A stretch of DNA of 64,000 nt from Streptomonospora wellingtoniae (GTDB lineage: Bacteria; Actinomycetota; Actinomycetes; Streptosporangiales; Streptosporangiaceae): NCBI RefSeq assembly GCF_031845375.1, contig NZ_JAVREK010000005.1, positions 62,001-126,000 on the forward strand, written 5' to 3'. Below are positions 53,284-61,175 of this stretch, piece after piece. How positions within the stretch are numbered: position 1 is the stretch's first letter; every line of letters begins with the position of its first letter. The notes under the pieces are model-generated. The model made no database searches. It had not been told where the DNA came from and worked only from the letters and a program-made list of their open reading frames with translations. The translations under genes were made by a program, and so were the position numbers.

Positions 53284-53356
53284 GCGCTCGTAGCTCAATG
53301 GATAGAGCATCTGACTACGGATCAGAAGGTTGGGGGTTCGAATCCTCCCGAGCGCG
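53284..53356 (+). tRNA. tRNA-Arg (ACG)
   Basis: Acceptor GCGCTCG/CGAGCGC, D arm GCTC/GAGC, anticodon stem TCTGA/TCAGA with loop CTACGGA (anticodon ACG), T arm GGGGG-TTCGAAT-CCTCC. Its last 23 bases form part of an att repeat. Confidence 0.96.
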
Positions 53357-53358
53357 CC
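53334..53358 (+). repeat. att direct repeat, left copy (tRNA-Arg 3' end)
   Basis: 25 bp from the T loop to just past the discriminator base, repeated exactly at 55385-55409. Confidence 0.9.
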
Positions 53359-53364
53359 CAGGTC

Positions 53365-53397
53365 AAAGGCCGGTTCCGATCTTCGGAACCGGCCTTT
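53365..53397 (+). terminator. 15-bp perfect hairpin after tRNA-Arg
   Basis: AAAGGCCGGTTCCGA (53365-53379) pairs fully with 53383-53397 around a 3-nt loop; the terminator of the tRNA, eight nt past its end. Confidence 0.85.
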
Positions 53398-53429
53398 GTG
53401 CTAATACCTGTACTAACAAGCGCTCCCCG

Positions 53430-53530
53430 CTACCCGGCCTTGCGCAGGATGTCCGCGAAGGTGTCGGCGACGGTGGCCACCTGCCCATCGATCACGTGCG
53501 CGTAGACCCGAAGCGTGATCGACGGGTCAG
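53430..53530 (-). pseudogene. C-terminal fragment of a tyrosine integrase
   Basis: The frame ends RADPSITLRVYAHVIDGQVATVADTFADILRKAG. DPSITLRVYAHV is the typical end of phage-type integrases, with the nucleophile Tyr kept; the usual GHADPS reads GRADPS, so the catalytic His is changed to Arg. The frame upstream of this stretch does not continue as an integrase (a break near 53540), so only the last 30-35 residues remain. A second frame segment (AWVERRAVVTAERNRLVDEGNADGP) may be part of the same decayed gene. Confidence 0.7.
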
Positions 53531-53664
53531 CGCGCCCCCAGCCGTGGGGCCATCGGCGTTGCCCTCGTCGACGAGCCGATTCCGCTCGGCGGTCACCACG
53601 GCGCGGCGCTCCACCCACGCCCGCTGAACGTCGGACGGCTCGTCGGGCGTGACGGTCGGATCCT

Positions 53665-53790
53665 CGGCGAGAGGCGGTCGCCCATGGCGGCCTGGCGGGC
53701 CTGGCTGTAGCGCTTGGCCCACTTATGAGCGGTCTTGGATGATTCGTGGAAGAGTTCGGCCGCTTGGCGGCGGCTCCCGGCCCACCGCCG
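53665..53790 (-). pseudogene. transposase-like helix-turn-helix fragment
   Basis: The minus strand reads RQAAELFHESSKTAHKWAKRYSQARQAAMGDRLSP, the layout of the N-terminal helix-turn-helix of IS481-type transposases (RRxAAxxFxVSxxTAxKWxxRY). No start, no catalytic DDE region and no terminal repeats are seen, so this is a short remnant. Confidence 0.5.
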
Positions 53791-54352
53791 AGGAGTCCCC
53801 TCAGCCCAAGGGCTGAGCTGTCCCTTCAGCGTGAACCTTCCGGCGTCGCGACTCCCGGTTCAACGCACGGGCGGCGTCGTGATCTCCGGATCCACCGATT
53901 TGTTCTGCAGCGCGTCACGCAAACAGGATTGAACCCCTCCGATTCCAGCCATTTCAATTGAGCGCGGACCTCAATAGAATTCGTCGCCGACGCACATCCG
54001 GATTGCATGCGGTTCGACACACGCCATCCTTCGGGCGGCCGGAACAATCTGCATGCCATCCTGTGCACAGGCCCACGAAGCCTGGATTTCGCAATACCGA
54101 CGCGCTCCATCGCCCTGCTCAACGACGACGCTTCTCCCGATGAGCTCCATTCCGGGAAACGAGCGCGAGCTAAGACAACGCGAGTCTCGGGATCAACCCC
54201 CAGAGACGGTCGGCAATGCCTACGCGGTACGGAGCCAGGGAGCGATCCTCCCGTTCGCCCGCCTGGAAAGCGGAGTCCACTCATCGGCGTCAATCAACCG
54301 GAGAAATGCGGACACATTCCGCTGATCCGGCACAACCCGACTGCGAGGCAAC

Positions 54353-55285
54353 GTGTTCAACAAACTCTTCATCAACAAGGCCATCGCTCGAAGCGCGGAG
54401 AACGGCATGGACCGCCGCCGCCTGTTCCGGGCCGCGGGCGCCGCCGGGCTCGGTGCCGGTGCGGTCGGCGTGCTCGGCGCTGTACCCGCGCTGGCCCAGG
54501 GCGAGGGCGGCGGGCCCAGCGACGCGGCCATCCTCAACTTCGCTTTGAACCTGGAGTACCTGGAGGCGGAGTTCTACCTCAAGGCCGTCACCGGCCAAGG
54601 GCTGCCGGACGGGAGTATCGGCGGCAAGGGCTACGTCGGCGACGTCACCGGCGGGCGCAAGGTGGCGTTCGAGACCAAGGCCGTGCGCCAGTACGCCGAG
54701 GAGATCGCCGCCGACGAGCGGGCGCACGTGGACTTCCTGCGCAAGGCGCTGGGCGGTGCCGCGGTGGCGCGTCCCGAGATCGACATCGACGCCGCCTTCA
54801 CTGCCGCCGCCCGGGCCGCCGGCCTCATCCAGCCGGGCCAGAAGTTCGACGCTTATGCCAACGAGGAGAACTTCCTGCTGGCCGCCTACGTCTTCGAGGA
54901 CGTCGGCGTGACCGCCTACAAGGGCGCCGCCCCGCTGGTGGACAACGCGACCTTCCTGGATGCCGCGGCCGGGCTGCTTGCCGTCGAGGCCTACCACGCG
55001 GGCAACATCCGCACCCTGCTGTACTCGAAGGGCCTGCAGGCGCCGTCGGTGGCCGTCTCCGACGCCCGGGACAGCCTCGACGGCGACATCGATCTCGACC
55101 AGGGTGTGGTCGACTCTTCGGGCCGCGCCAACATCGTGCCCACCGACGGCAACGGGTTGGCGTTCGGCCGCAGCGCCGCACAGGTTCTCAACGTCGTCTA
55201 CCTGACACCGAAGCAGGCCACCTCCGGGGGGTTCTTCCCCGCCGGGGTGAACGGTTCGATCAACGAGAGCGGCGCCAACGCCTGA
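54353..55285 (+). CDS. Tat-exported ferritin-like domain protein
   Basis: A 310-aa protein. A twin-arginine signal (MDRRRLFRAAGAAGLGAGAVGVLGAVPALAQ) begins at residue 19, and the ferritin-like four-helix region has candidate di-iron ligands in LEYLEAEFYL, ADERAHVDFL, NEENFLLAAYVFE and AVEAYHAGNIR. This is the Ferritin_2/desiccation-protein (PCC13-62) type. The GTG at 54353 gives the N-terminal FINKAIARSAENG segment I recall in relatives; an ATG at 54407 would start directly at the Tat signal. It is the only intact gene between the two att repeats. Confidence 0.88.
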   Translation: MFNKLFINKAIARSAENGMDRRRLFRAAGAAGLGAGAVGVLGAVPALAQGEGGGPSDAAILNFALNLEYLEAEFYLKAVTGQGLPDGSIGGKGYVGDVTGGRKVAFETKAVRQYAEEIAADERAHVDFLRKALGGAAVARPEIDIDAAFTAAARAAGLIQPGQKFDAYANEENFLLAAYVFEDVGVTAYKGAAPLVDNATFLDAAAGLLAVEAYHAGNIRTLLYSKGLQAPSVAVSDARDSLDGDIDLDQGVVDSSGRANIVPTDGNGLAFGRSAAQVLNVVYLTPKQATSGGFFPAGVNGSINESGANA

Positions 55286-55384
55286 GCCGGCCCCTCGCTC
55301 CCCACCCGCTGAAGCCCGGAGCTCGGCGCCTCGGGCGACGGCGGGCGGGGTGGTGCACCTGCTGATCGCGATTCGCCTGGGTTA

Positions 55385-55409
55385 GGGTTCGAATCCTCCC
55401 GAGCGCGCC
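55385..55409 (+). repeat. att direct repeat, right copy
   Basis: Exact 25-bp copy of 53334-53358, not preceded by a tRNA body; marks the right boundary of the integrated element. Confidence 0.9.
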
Positions 55410-55425
55410 GCAGTTCGCAGACCCA

Positions 55426-55466
55426 ACGCAGGCCCTGATCCGGGAATCCCGGCTCAGGGCCTGCGT
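55426..55466 (+). terminator. hairpin beyond the right att copy
   Basis: ACGCAGGCCCTGA (55426-55438) pairs fully with 55454-55466; the loop holds a nested CGGGA/TCCCG. It lies 16 bp past the att copy, where the original tRNA-Arg terminator would have been before insertion. Confidence 0.7.
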
Positions 55467-55577
55467 CGTTGTGTTCGGGCCGCGGTCAGAGGGCGCGGCC
55501 GTAGCCGGTCCGCAGGAGTACCGCATCGCCGGATCCGCCCCGCACACCTTGGCGGCGCTCGGCCTCATGAGATCCCC

Positions 55578-55638
55578 GTCGATCTTGTAGCTATCGTGAT
55601 GGAAAACGATTGCCAGTGACGATGGCTACAAGATCAAT
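55578..55638 (-). repeat. 61-bp palindromic repeat, copy 4 (orientation B)
   Basis: Arms 55578-55596 and 55620-55638 match at 16 of 19 positions (two of the three exceptions are G-T pairs) around a 23-nt loop that, read on the minus strand, matches copy 5 at 21 of 23 bases. It lies in a gap outside the integrated element. Confidence 0.92.
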
Positions 55639-55846
55639 GGTGATGTGCCGGTGGGCGACCCCGGGCGCGAATCCTGTGGCGCAACCGAATAGGAACTCTA
55701 TGCGTTTCCTCGGATACTATTAGTGTTCGTTTGCGTGTGCGGCCTGCGGGTCGCGTCCGCAATCCCGCAATCCCAGGGGGACGATGGCTCCCCGTCGCTT
55801 CGGGGAGGGAGGCGGGAGGCGGGCCGCCAGATGAACGCGGAGGAGC

Positions 55847-56332
55847 ATGTCCGTTTCCGAGCAGGCCGACCCGGTGTGGGCGAGGGTGCCGATGTCGCTG
55901 ACGGCGGCCGTCCCCGTGGGGACCTGCCCCGAGGTCCTCGCCGGACTCCTCGCGGACACCGTGACCACCGTGGAGCGAATCTCGACCGGGGAGGTCTATC
56001 CGGGTCGGGTCGAGGTCCTCCTGCCACCGGCGCACGCGCGGTCCGACCTGGCCGGACCGGCCAGGCGGCGGGGTGCGGGCCGGTGCGGCGCCGTCACGGT
56101 GCTGCTGTGGTGCTGGGCGGAGCGGCGCTGGAACGAGGCGGAGGCGCCGACCGTACTGATCGACTTCCACCGGGCCGTCGCCGCCGCGCTGGCCGGGGCC
56201 TGGCCCGACGCTCCGGCCTGGTCGCCGCTGGTACTGCCGGCCGACCCGGTGCTCTTGGACGCGGCTGCCCGGACCGGGGTCCTCGTCCGCTCCCGGAACC
56301 GCACCCCGGCGTTCTCCGACCCTCCGCAGTGA
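55847..56332 (+). CDS. hypothetical protein, 161 aa
   Basis: A soluble 161-aa protein with no signal peptide. It reads VWARVPMSLTAAVPVGTCPEVLAGLLADTVTTVERISTG, then VLLWCWAERRWNEAEAPTVLIDFHRAVAAALAG and ends in RSRNRTPAFSDPPQ. Third codon positions are GC-rich in this frame, and GCGGAGGAGC precedes the ATG, so I believe it is real. No family recognised; it is convergent with the monooxygenase gene. Confidence 0.65.
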   Translation: MSVSEQADPVWARVPMSLTAAVPVGTCPEVLAGLLADTVTTVERISTGEVYPGRVEVLLPPAHARSDLAGPARRRGAGRCGAVTVLLWCWAERRWNEAEAPTVLIDFHRAVAAALAGAWPDAPAWSPLVLPADPVLLDAAARTGVLVRSRNRTPAFSDPPQ

Positions 56333-56612
56333 CGGCGGCAACGGGGTAGGGCCGAGACGCGCACCCGAGGACGCCGCAACCGGGGCATCCCTCTCGGCGT
56401 CCGAACGGTGCAGGCTGCGCGCCGGGACTCCGTGATCCGGGAAGCCCGGGAACCTCGAGCAGCCACGACCGTGAGTCCGCCATCGCCTTCTCGCCGAACC
56501 GGTCGTGGAGCTGAAAGGCGCCGCGGGGCCCTTCACCGCGAAAAGACCGCGCGGAGCACTCGCGGGTGCCACAGTCGAGACCGGGCCCGGCCTGTTCCCC
56601 CCGGCCCGGCAC

Positions 56613-57731
56613 TCAGGACGGCTGGACGCGGTCGAAGAGGGCGAGGGCTTCGGCGGGGTCCGGGCTCACGAGGCGTTCCAGTCCGGCCGCCGTGAACCTC
56701 GCCCACCCGCCGGCCCGTGCCCACATCTGGTCCTCGAAGGCGCGGACGGCCTCGTCCAGGTCCCCGGACCCGGTCGCGATTGACTCGGCGAGCTCGGCGC
56801 CTTCCAGCATCGCGAGGTTGGCGCCCGCCCCCAGCGGGGGCATGAGGTGGGCGGCGTCGCCCAGCAGCGTCACCCCGCGGACGTGGGTCCAGGTGTGTGA
56901 GACGGGCAAGGCGTAGAGAGGGCGGTGGACGAAATCGGTGCCCTGGCGGAGTAGGTCGAGAACGGGTGCGGCCCAGCCGTCGAAAAGAGCCAGCAGGCCC
57001 GATCGCACGGCCTCGGCGTCGGCCGGGTCCAGGTTCGAGTGCCAATCCAGCGGCGCGCGGAACTTGGCGTGCACCTTGACGTGGCCGCCGCTGTTGCGCT
57101 GGGCGACGAGAGCCCGGTTCGCGCCGTACACGGCCACGGATCCGTCGCCGATCATCCGGGCGAGGCCAGGGTGGCGGGTGTCGACGTCGTCCAGGGAGGT
57201 CTCGACCATAGTGACGCCGGTGTAGTGCGGCGTCGCCGGCGAGACTGCCGGGCGGGTTCGGGACCAGGCGCCGTCCGCGCCGACGACGAGGTCGAACGCC
57301 TCCTCTCGTCCGTCCGAGAATCGGACCAGTACGCCGTCCCGGGTCCGCGGCACCACCTGCGCCACACTCCGCCCCCACTGCACGTCGAGAGGGCCGAGCA
57401 GCAGGTCGCGGAGCTGCCCGCGGTCGATCTCGGGATTGGCCCGGTCATCAAGACGGGGATACCAGTCGCGCAGGACGGTCCCGGCCGGGTCCAGGATGCG
57501 CATGGCCTGCCCCTCGGGGCGGGACAGCGCCCGGAACTCCGGCAGCAGCCCTGCCTTTTCCAGCGCGAGCTGGCCCAGCCCTTCGTGCATGTCCAGCGTG
57601 CCGCCCGGGGGGCGGGCGTCCGGGGAGGGATCGCGTTCGAGTACGGCGACGGGGTGATCGTGGCGGTGCAGGACGCGGGCGAGAACGAGGCCGGCGGGAC
57701 CGCCTCCGACCACGGCAATACGGTGTCTCAT
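56613..57731 (-). CDS. FAD-dependent monooxygenase, TetX-like
   Basis: A 372-aa class A flavoprotein hydroxylase. The FAD-binding GxGxxG motif is at the N-terminus (IAVVGGGPAGLVLARVLHRH), the DG motif region is LVVGADGAWSRTRPAV, and GDAAHLMPPLGAGANLAMLEGAELAE is the GD motif. The sequence style is that of the TetX-type group that inactivates tetracyclines, though most relatives act on unknown substrates. The ATG at 57731 starts MRHRIAVVGGG. A divergent TetR-type repressor lies 55 bp away, so expression is probably substrate-induced. Confidence 0.9.
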   Translation of the reverse strand: MRHRIAVVGGGPAGLVLARVLHRHDHPVAVLERDPSPDARPPGGTLDMHEGLGQLALEKAGLLPEFRALSRPEGQAMRILDPAGTVLRDWYPRLDDRANPEIDRGQLRDLLLGPLDVQWGRSVAQVVPRTRDGVLVRFSDGREEAFDLVVGADGAWSRTRPAVSPATPHYTGVTMVETSLDDVDTRHPGLARMIGDGSVAVYGANRALVAQRNSGGHVKVHAKFRAPLDWHSNLDPADAEAVRSGLLALFDGWAAPVLDLLRQGTDFVHRPLYALPVSHTWTHVRGVTLLGDAAHLMPPLGAGANLAMLEGAELAESIATGSGDLDEAVRAFEDQMWARAGGWARFTAAGLERLVSPDPAEALALFDRVQPS

Positions 57732-57735
57732 ATTG

Positions 57736-57746
57736 ATACAGCGTAT
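57736..57746. promoter_or_regulatory. inverted repeat ATAC-AGC-GTAT
   Basis: Four-base arms around AGC, with outer TGATA/TATCA flanks offset by one base, between the divergent monooxygenase and TetR genes. Likely part of the repressor site. Confidence 0.5.
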
Positions 57747-57785
57747 TATCACTCTACAGTGGATCGCAACAGTACGGTGGGGGCC

Positions 57786-58478
57786 ATGACTGTGTGGGAC
57801 CGGCCGGAGCCGCCGACTCGCCCCGTGCCGCTCGACCGGGAGCGGATCGTCGCCGCCGCCATCGCGTTGGCCGACCAGGGCGGGCTGGAGGCGGTGTCCG
57901 TGCGCAAGGTGGCCGCCCGGCTGGACGCCGGCCCGATGCGGCTGTACGGATTCATCGCCACCAAGGAGGAGCTGCTCGACCTGATGGTGGACGAGGTCCA
58001 CGCCGAGATCCTCCCCGACGAGCAGCCCGCTGACTGGCGGGAGGCGCTGCGCACCCTCGCCCACCGCACCAGGCAGGCCGCTCTCCGCCACGAATGGCTG
58101 GCCGACCTGCTCGGAGGGCGCCCGACCTTGGGTCCCAACGGCCTCGCCGTGACCGAGGCCACGCTAGGCGCCCTCGACGGTCTCGCCGACCTCGACACCC
58201 TCATGCGCGCGGTGGAGACTGTCAGCTCCTACTTCACCGGCGCGATCAGGCGCGAGATCGCACGCCTGCGGGCCGAGCGCGCCACGGGCCTGTCCGAGCG
58301 CGAGTGGCAGCGGGCCTCCGGCCCGCATGTGACGCGAATGCTGGCCACGGGCCGCTTCCCGGCGCTGGCCAAGGTCGTCTACGAGGGCACGGACGTGGAC
58401 GCCGAGACCTCCTTCGCGACCGGCCTGGAGTGGGTCCTCGACGCCGTGGCCGCCAAACTCTCCCCGCCGCCGGCGTAG
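57786..58478 (+). CDS. TetR-family repressor with tetracycline-repressor-type C-domain
   Basis: A 230-aa regulator. The helix-turn-helix spans residues about 20-60 (IVAAAIALADQGGLEAVSVRKVAARLDAGPMRLYGFIATKEELLDLMVDEV); the GPMRLYGFIATKEELLDLM wording is typical of proteins with the TetR_C domain of tetracycline repressors. It is divergent from the TetX-like monooxygenase and probably controls it. The ATG at 57786 is preceded by GGTGGGGG. Confidence 0.9.
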   Translation: MTVWDRPEPPTRPVPLDRERIVAAAIALADQGGLEAVSVRKVAARLDAGPMRLYGFIATKEELLDLMVDEVHAEILPDEQPADWREALRTLAHRTRQAALRHEWLADLLGGRPTLGPNGLAVTEATLGALDGLADLDTLMRAVETVSSYFTGAIRREIARLRAERATGLSEREWQRASGPHVTRMLATGRFPALAKVVYEGTDVDAETSFATGLEWVLDAVAAKLSPPPA

Positions 58479-58559
58479 CGCTCGAAGGGCACCCGGCCCG
58501 ACGGCACCCCGGTTCGCCCGAACGCCCGCCATGACGACGGACCCCTCCCGGCCCGAGAA

Positions 58560-58596
58560 GCGGGTGGTTCGGGGCCGGGGCCCCCGAACCACCCGC
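58560..58596. terminator. bidirectional terminator
   Basis: A 15-bp perfect stem (58560-58574 with 58582-58596) around a 7-nt loop lies between the convergent TetR and exported-protein genes. Confidence 0.75.
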
Positions 58597-58608
58597 CTGC
58601 CCGCGTTG

Positions 58609-58947
58609 CTACGAGCACCCGATGATGGACATGTTGTCGTAGGTCCGGTAGATCCAGCCGCGTTCGACGTGCCGGTAGGACCACACCCAGACCGGCGCCT
58701 CGCCGCGGGGATTCTCGCCGACGACGAGGTCGCCGGGGTACTGATAGGCGATGTCGCCCGAAGCGAGCTCGATCTTGGTCACCTTGAGCACCCGGAATTC
58801 GCACTGCTGAGCAGCCGCCTCCGCGGCGGCGCGCTGGTCCGGCGCCGCCGATGCGCCGATGGCGCCCGCGGGCGTCGTCGCCCACAGCACCGCCGCGCAC
58901 CCGACGACCGCGGCCGCGGCAGCGGCGCGGAGTCGTTTTTTTGTCAC
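58609..58947 (-). CDS. small exported protein 1
   Basis: A 112-aa protein with a signal peptide (VTKKRLRAAAAAAVVGCAAVLWATTPAGA) and a mature part of about 80 residues with two cysteines (AAQQCEFRVL and the C-terminal IIGCS), which could form a disulfide. Aromatic-rich segments (VWVWSYRHVERGWIYRTYDNMS) suggest a small beta domain, perhaps SH3-like. It is last of three tandem exported-protein genes. Function unknown. Confidence 0.78.
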   Translation of the reverse strand: MTKKRLRAAAAAAVVGCAAVLWATTPAGAIGASAAPDQRAAAEAAAQQCEFRVLKVTKIELASGDIAYQYPGDLVVGENPRGEAPVWVWSYRHVERGWIYRTYDNMSIIGCS

Positions 58948-58975
58948 CGTGTCCGGTCCCCTTCCCCGCCTCCGT

Positions 58976-59272
58976 TCAGGGGCAGTTCAGATAGTTGGAG
59001 TGGATGAAGACCCCGCTTGCGACGCGGGGAATGCTGCCGCCACGCCAGTAGCCGTCGCGGACCGCGGCCTCGAACCGGGTGCCGGCATTCACCCAGCCCC
59101 GGATCTCGCCGCCGCGGTTCGGGGCCTGGGAGTAGTAGGGGACGACGTCGGTCGCGACGTAGCACGTCTCGGTCGGCGCGGCGCCGCTCATGGCGGTCCC
59201 GCCGAGCGCCGCCGCTACGGCCAGGGTCATCGCGGCGGCCCCGCGGGCGGTTCGGGTCGTGAGCTTGATCAT
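58976..59272 (-). CDS. small exported SH3-like protein 2
   Basis: A 98-aa protein with signal peptide (MIKLTTRTARGAAAMTLAVAAALGGTAMSGA) and a compact mature domain: CYVATDVVPYYSQAPNRGGEIRGWVNAGTRFEAAVRDGYWRGG...SNYLNCP. The pattern VPYYSQAP...GWVNAGTRF...GVFIHSNYL resembles bacterial SH3 domains, and the two cysteines bracket it. It lies 28 bp upstream of gene 1 on the same transcript strand. Confidence 0.8.
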   Translation of the reverse strand: MIKLTTRTARGAAAMTLAVAAALGGTAMSGAAPTETCYVATDVVPYYSQAPNRGGEIRGWVNAGTRFEAAVRDGYWRGGSIPRVASGVFIHSNYLNCP

Positions 59273-59299
59273 CGAACGGCTCCTCTCAGGTCCGATCGC

Positions 59300-59740
59300 T
59301 CAGCCGCAGTCGATGCGAACCGTCCTGCTGACCTTGGTCGGGTACTCGAATCCGGTGGGGCTCTCCACCCCCAGGAGGACCCGGTGGTCGTGCACGCCGC
59401 CGCAGTCGTAGTCGTTGAGGACGCGGCTCGTGCTGCCGAACCACCTGGCGGTGTCGTCGGTTGCCCAGCCGTCCCAGCGCGAGCTCTGCAGGGTCGCCCG
59501 GAACGTCCAGCCGTTGGTGCAGCCGTAGCTGCTCACATCGGCCTTGACCGTGGTACCGACCCGGTACGGGGCCCCGGCCATCGGTCGGCAACCCGCGCCC
59601 GCCTGGGCGGCGTCGGCACTTGCAGCGGTACCGACCGAGTCCGAGGCGTAGGCCGCGGTCGGCGTACCCGCGGCCAGAAGGGCAAGAACGGCCGGCAGGA
59701 CAGCAGCCGTCCTGCCGGCGGATTTCGTGCGAATTCCCAT
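59300..59740 (-). CDS. small exported protein 3
   Basis: A 146-aa protein with signal peptide (MGIRTKSAGRTAAVLPAVLALLAAGTPTAAYA) and a mature part with four cysteines (GAGCRPM, SYGCTNG, DYDCGG and the C-terminal IDCG), so probably two disulfides. AAGGAG six bases before the ATG at 59740 sets the start. It is first of the three-gene exported cluster. No enzyme motif recognised. Confidence 0.8.
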   Translation of the reverse strand: MGIRTKSAGRTAAVLPAVLALLAAGTPTAAYASDSVGTAASADAAQAGAGCRPMAGAPYRVGTTVKADVSSYGCTNGWTFRATLQSSRWDGWATDDTARWFGSTSRVLNDYDCGGVHDHRVLLGVESPTGFEYPTKVSRTVRIDCG

Positions 59741-60433
59741 TTCTGTCTCCTTGCGTGGATGCGGCCCCGGGAGGCGTCCCCGGTATGGCCGACACGTATC
59801 CTGCGACTTTCCAGTACGTTGCATGACGCGTTTCGGCCTATGGCCGTCAGTACCGACGGTAGACCGGTCCGGCGCACGGGGCAGCGCAATCGCAGGAATA
59901 TCGAACTGTCGGCCCGCATCGCCGCCACCTGCGCACGATCTTCCCGGGCCTGACATCCCTCGTCGCGCAGGACGCCCCGAATTCAGCGGCCGATTCATGG
60001 AAAATTTCCGGGAACACCGACAATACGCAACTCCGGATCACGCAGGGGAATAGCGAGCCCGTTCCCGAACGCGCCTTATTCCACCGGTTTCCGGCGGTCC
60101 GGCGGCCGCAGCGCGTGGGCGTCCCGGACCCGGCGCGGGCCGCCCCGGGCGGTCGAAGAGCCGCCGACCGCGCGCTCGGCCGACAGATCCGATCGCCGGC
60201 ATCGGACATCATCGCTTTTCACGATGGAACGGCCGATCTAAAGTCGGAGGCATGAACGCGAATCCTCGATCGGCATTGCGGTACCCGCTCCTCGACCGGC
60301 CGGAGGATCCACCCGCAGCACTACGGCACGCGGCCGAGCCCGGGGAGGCCGGCGGTGACGGACCTCCCACGCGGGACGGGCTCGCTCGACCCGCATCCGC
60401 CGGAACCGTCCCCGGAATCGCGGGGAGTGCGCT
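59741..60433. other. 693-bp divergent gap
   Basis: Carries the promoter of the exported cluster. The right part may encode a short upstream peptide (60252-60437); the remainder shows no gene. Confidence 0.45.
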
Positions 60434-60437
60434 ATGA
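60252..60437 (+). CDS. possible 61-aa peptide coupled to the hydrolase gene
   Basis: An ATG with GGAGG close upstream opens a 61-codon frame whose TGA overlaps the hydrolase ATG (ATGA). The product is Pro/Ala/Arg-rich with no recognisable fold. It may be a leader that couples translation, or chance. Confidence 0.3.
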   Translation: MNANPRSALRYPLLDRPEDPPAALRHAAEPGEAGGDGPPTRDGLARPASAGTVPGIAGSAL

Positions 60438-61141
60438 GCACCTTCGTGCTGATCCACGGCGCAGGCGACACCGGTTGGTCCTGGCACCGGGTGGAGGCCG
60501 AGCTGCGAGCGCGCGGGCACGCCGTCGTGGCGCCCGACCTGCCCGGCGACGACGAGACGGCGACCCTGGCGGACTACGCCGACGCCGTGGTCGACGCCGT
60601 CGGTGATAGGCGGGACCTGGTCGTCGCGGGCCATTCGTTCGGCGCGTTCACCGCTCCGCTGGTCGCCGACCGGCTGCCCGCAGACGTGCTGGTCCTGCTG
60701 GCCGGGATGGTTCCGTCGCCGGGTGAGTCACCGGACCAGTGGTGGGCCGGGACCGGCTACCGGCGCGCGGCTGCGGAGCAGGCCGAGCGCGACGGCGGCT
60801 TGACGGGCCACGCGGATCCCTATGTGAGCTTCTACCACGATGTGCCGCGGGAGCTGGCCGAGGAGGCGCTGAGCAGGGAGCGAGCACATCCGTCGGAGGC
60901 CGCGACAGCCGCCCCGTGGCCGCTGGACGCGTGGCCGGACGTGCCGACGAGGTTCGTGCTCTGCAGCGAGGACCGCTGCTTCCCGCCCGACTTCTTCCGC
61001 CGGCTCGTGCCCGACCGGCTGGGTATCGTGCCGGACGAGATCCCGGGCAGCCACTGCGTCGCGCTCAGCCGCCCCGAGGACGTGGCCGACGTGCTGGTGG
61101 CATACGCGACCGGCGCGGCCGCCGCGGGGACCGAGCGGTGA
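60434..61141 (+). CDS. alpha/beta hydrolase
   Basis: A 235-aa alpha/beta-fold hydrolase. The oxyanion segment is LIHGAGDTGWSW (residue about 6), the nucleophile elbow is AGHSFGAF (Ser near 72), the acid is probably Asp in CSEDRCFPPDF and the base His in PGSHCVALSRPEDVADVL. This wording matches the esterase/hydroxynitrile-lyase-like group (salicylate-esterase type). The substrate is unknown. A 61-bp palindromic repeat lies 34 bp after the stop. Confidence 0.9.
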   Translation: MSTFVLIHGAGDTGWSWHRVEAELRARGHAVVAPDLPGDDETATLADYADAVVDAVGDRRDLVVAGHSFGAFTAPLVADRLPADVLVLLAGMVPSPGESPDQWWAGTGYRRAAAEQAERDGGLTGHADPYVSFYHDVPRELAEEALSRERAHPSEAATAAPWPLDAWPDVPTRFVLCSEDRCFPPDFFRRLVPDRLGIVPDEIPGSHCVALSRPEDVADVLVAYATGAAAAGTER

Positions 61142-61175
61142 ACGATGGCCGACGAGCTGCGACCGGCTCAGCACC

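Larger units (their letters stand above)
53334..55409. mobile_element. 2-kb integrated element in tRNA-Arg
   Basis: Two exact 25-bp copies of the tRNA-Arg 3' end bound this segment. Just inside the left copy lies the C-terminal end of a tyrosine integrase reading toward the tRNA, the usual position for a tRNA-targeting integrase. A transposase-like fragment and a complete ferritin-like gene follow. The stretch 53900-54350 is visibly more AT-rich than the surroundings. With the integrase broken, the element is presumably no longer mobile by itself. Confidence 0.82.

Noticed and set aside
53826..54293. 155-codon minus-strand frame in the AT-richer part of the island
   Set aside because: Codon use is uneven, no ribosome site, no recognisable domain; treated as non-coding.
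55385..55409. Second tRNA-Arg gene
   Set aside because: Only the 3' 25 bp of the tRNA are present, with no acceptor 5' strand, D arm or anticodon arm; it is an att copy.
59847..60212. 121-codon minus-strand frame between the exported cluster and the hydrolase
   Set aside because: Arg/Cys-rich product without signal peptide or motif and poor third-position bias.
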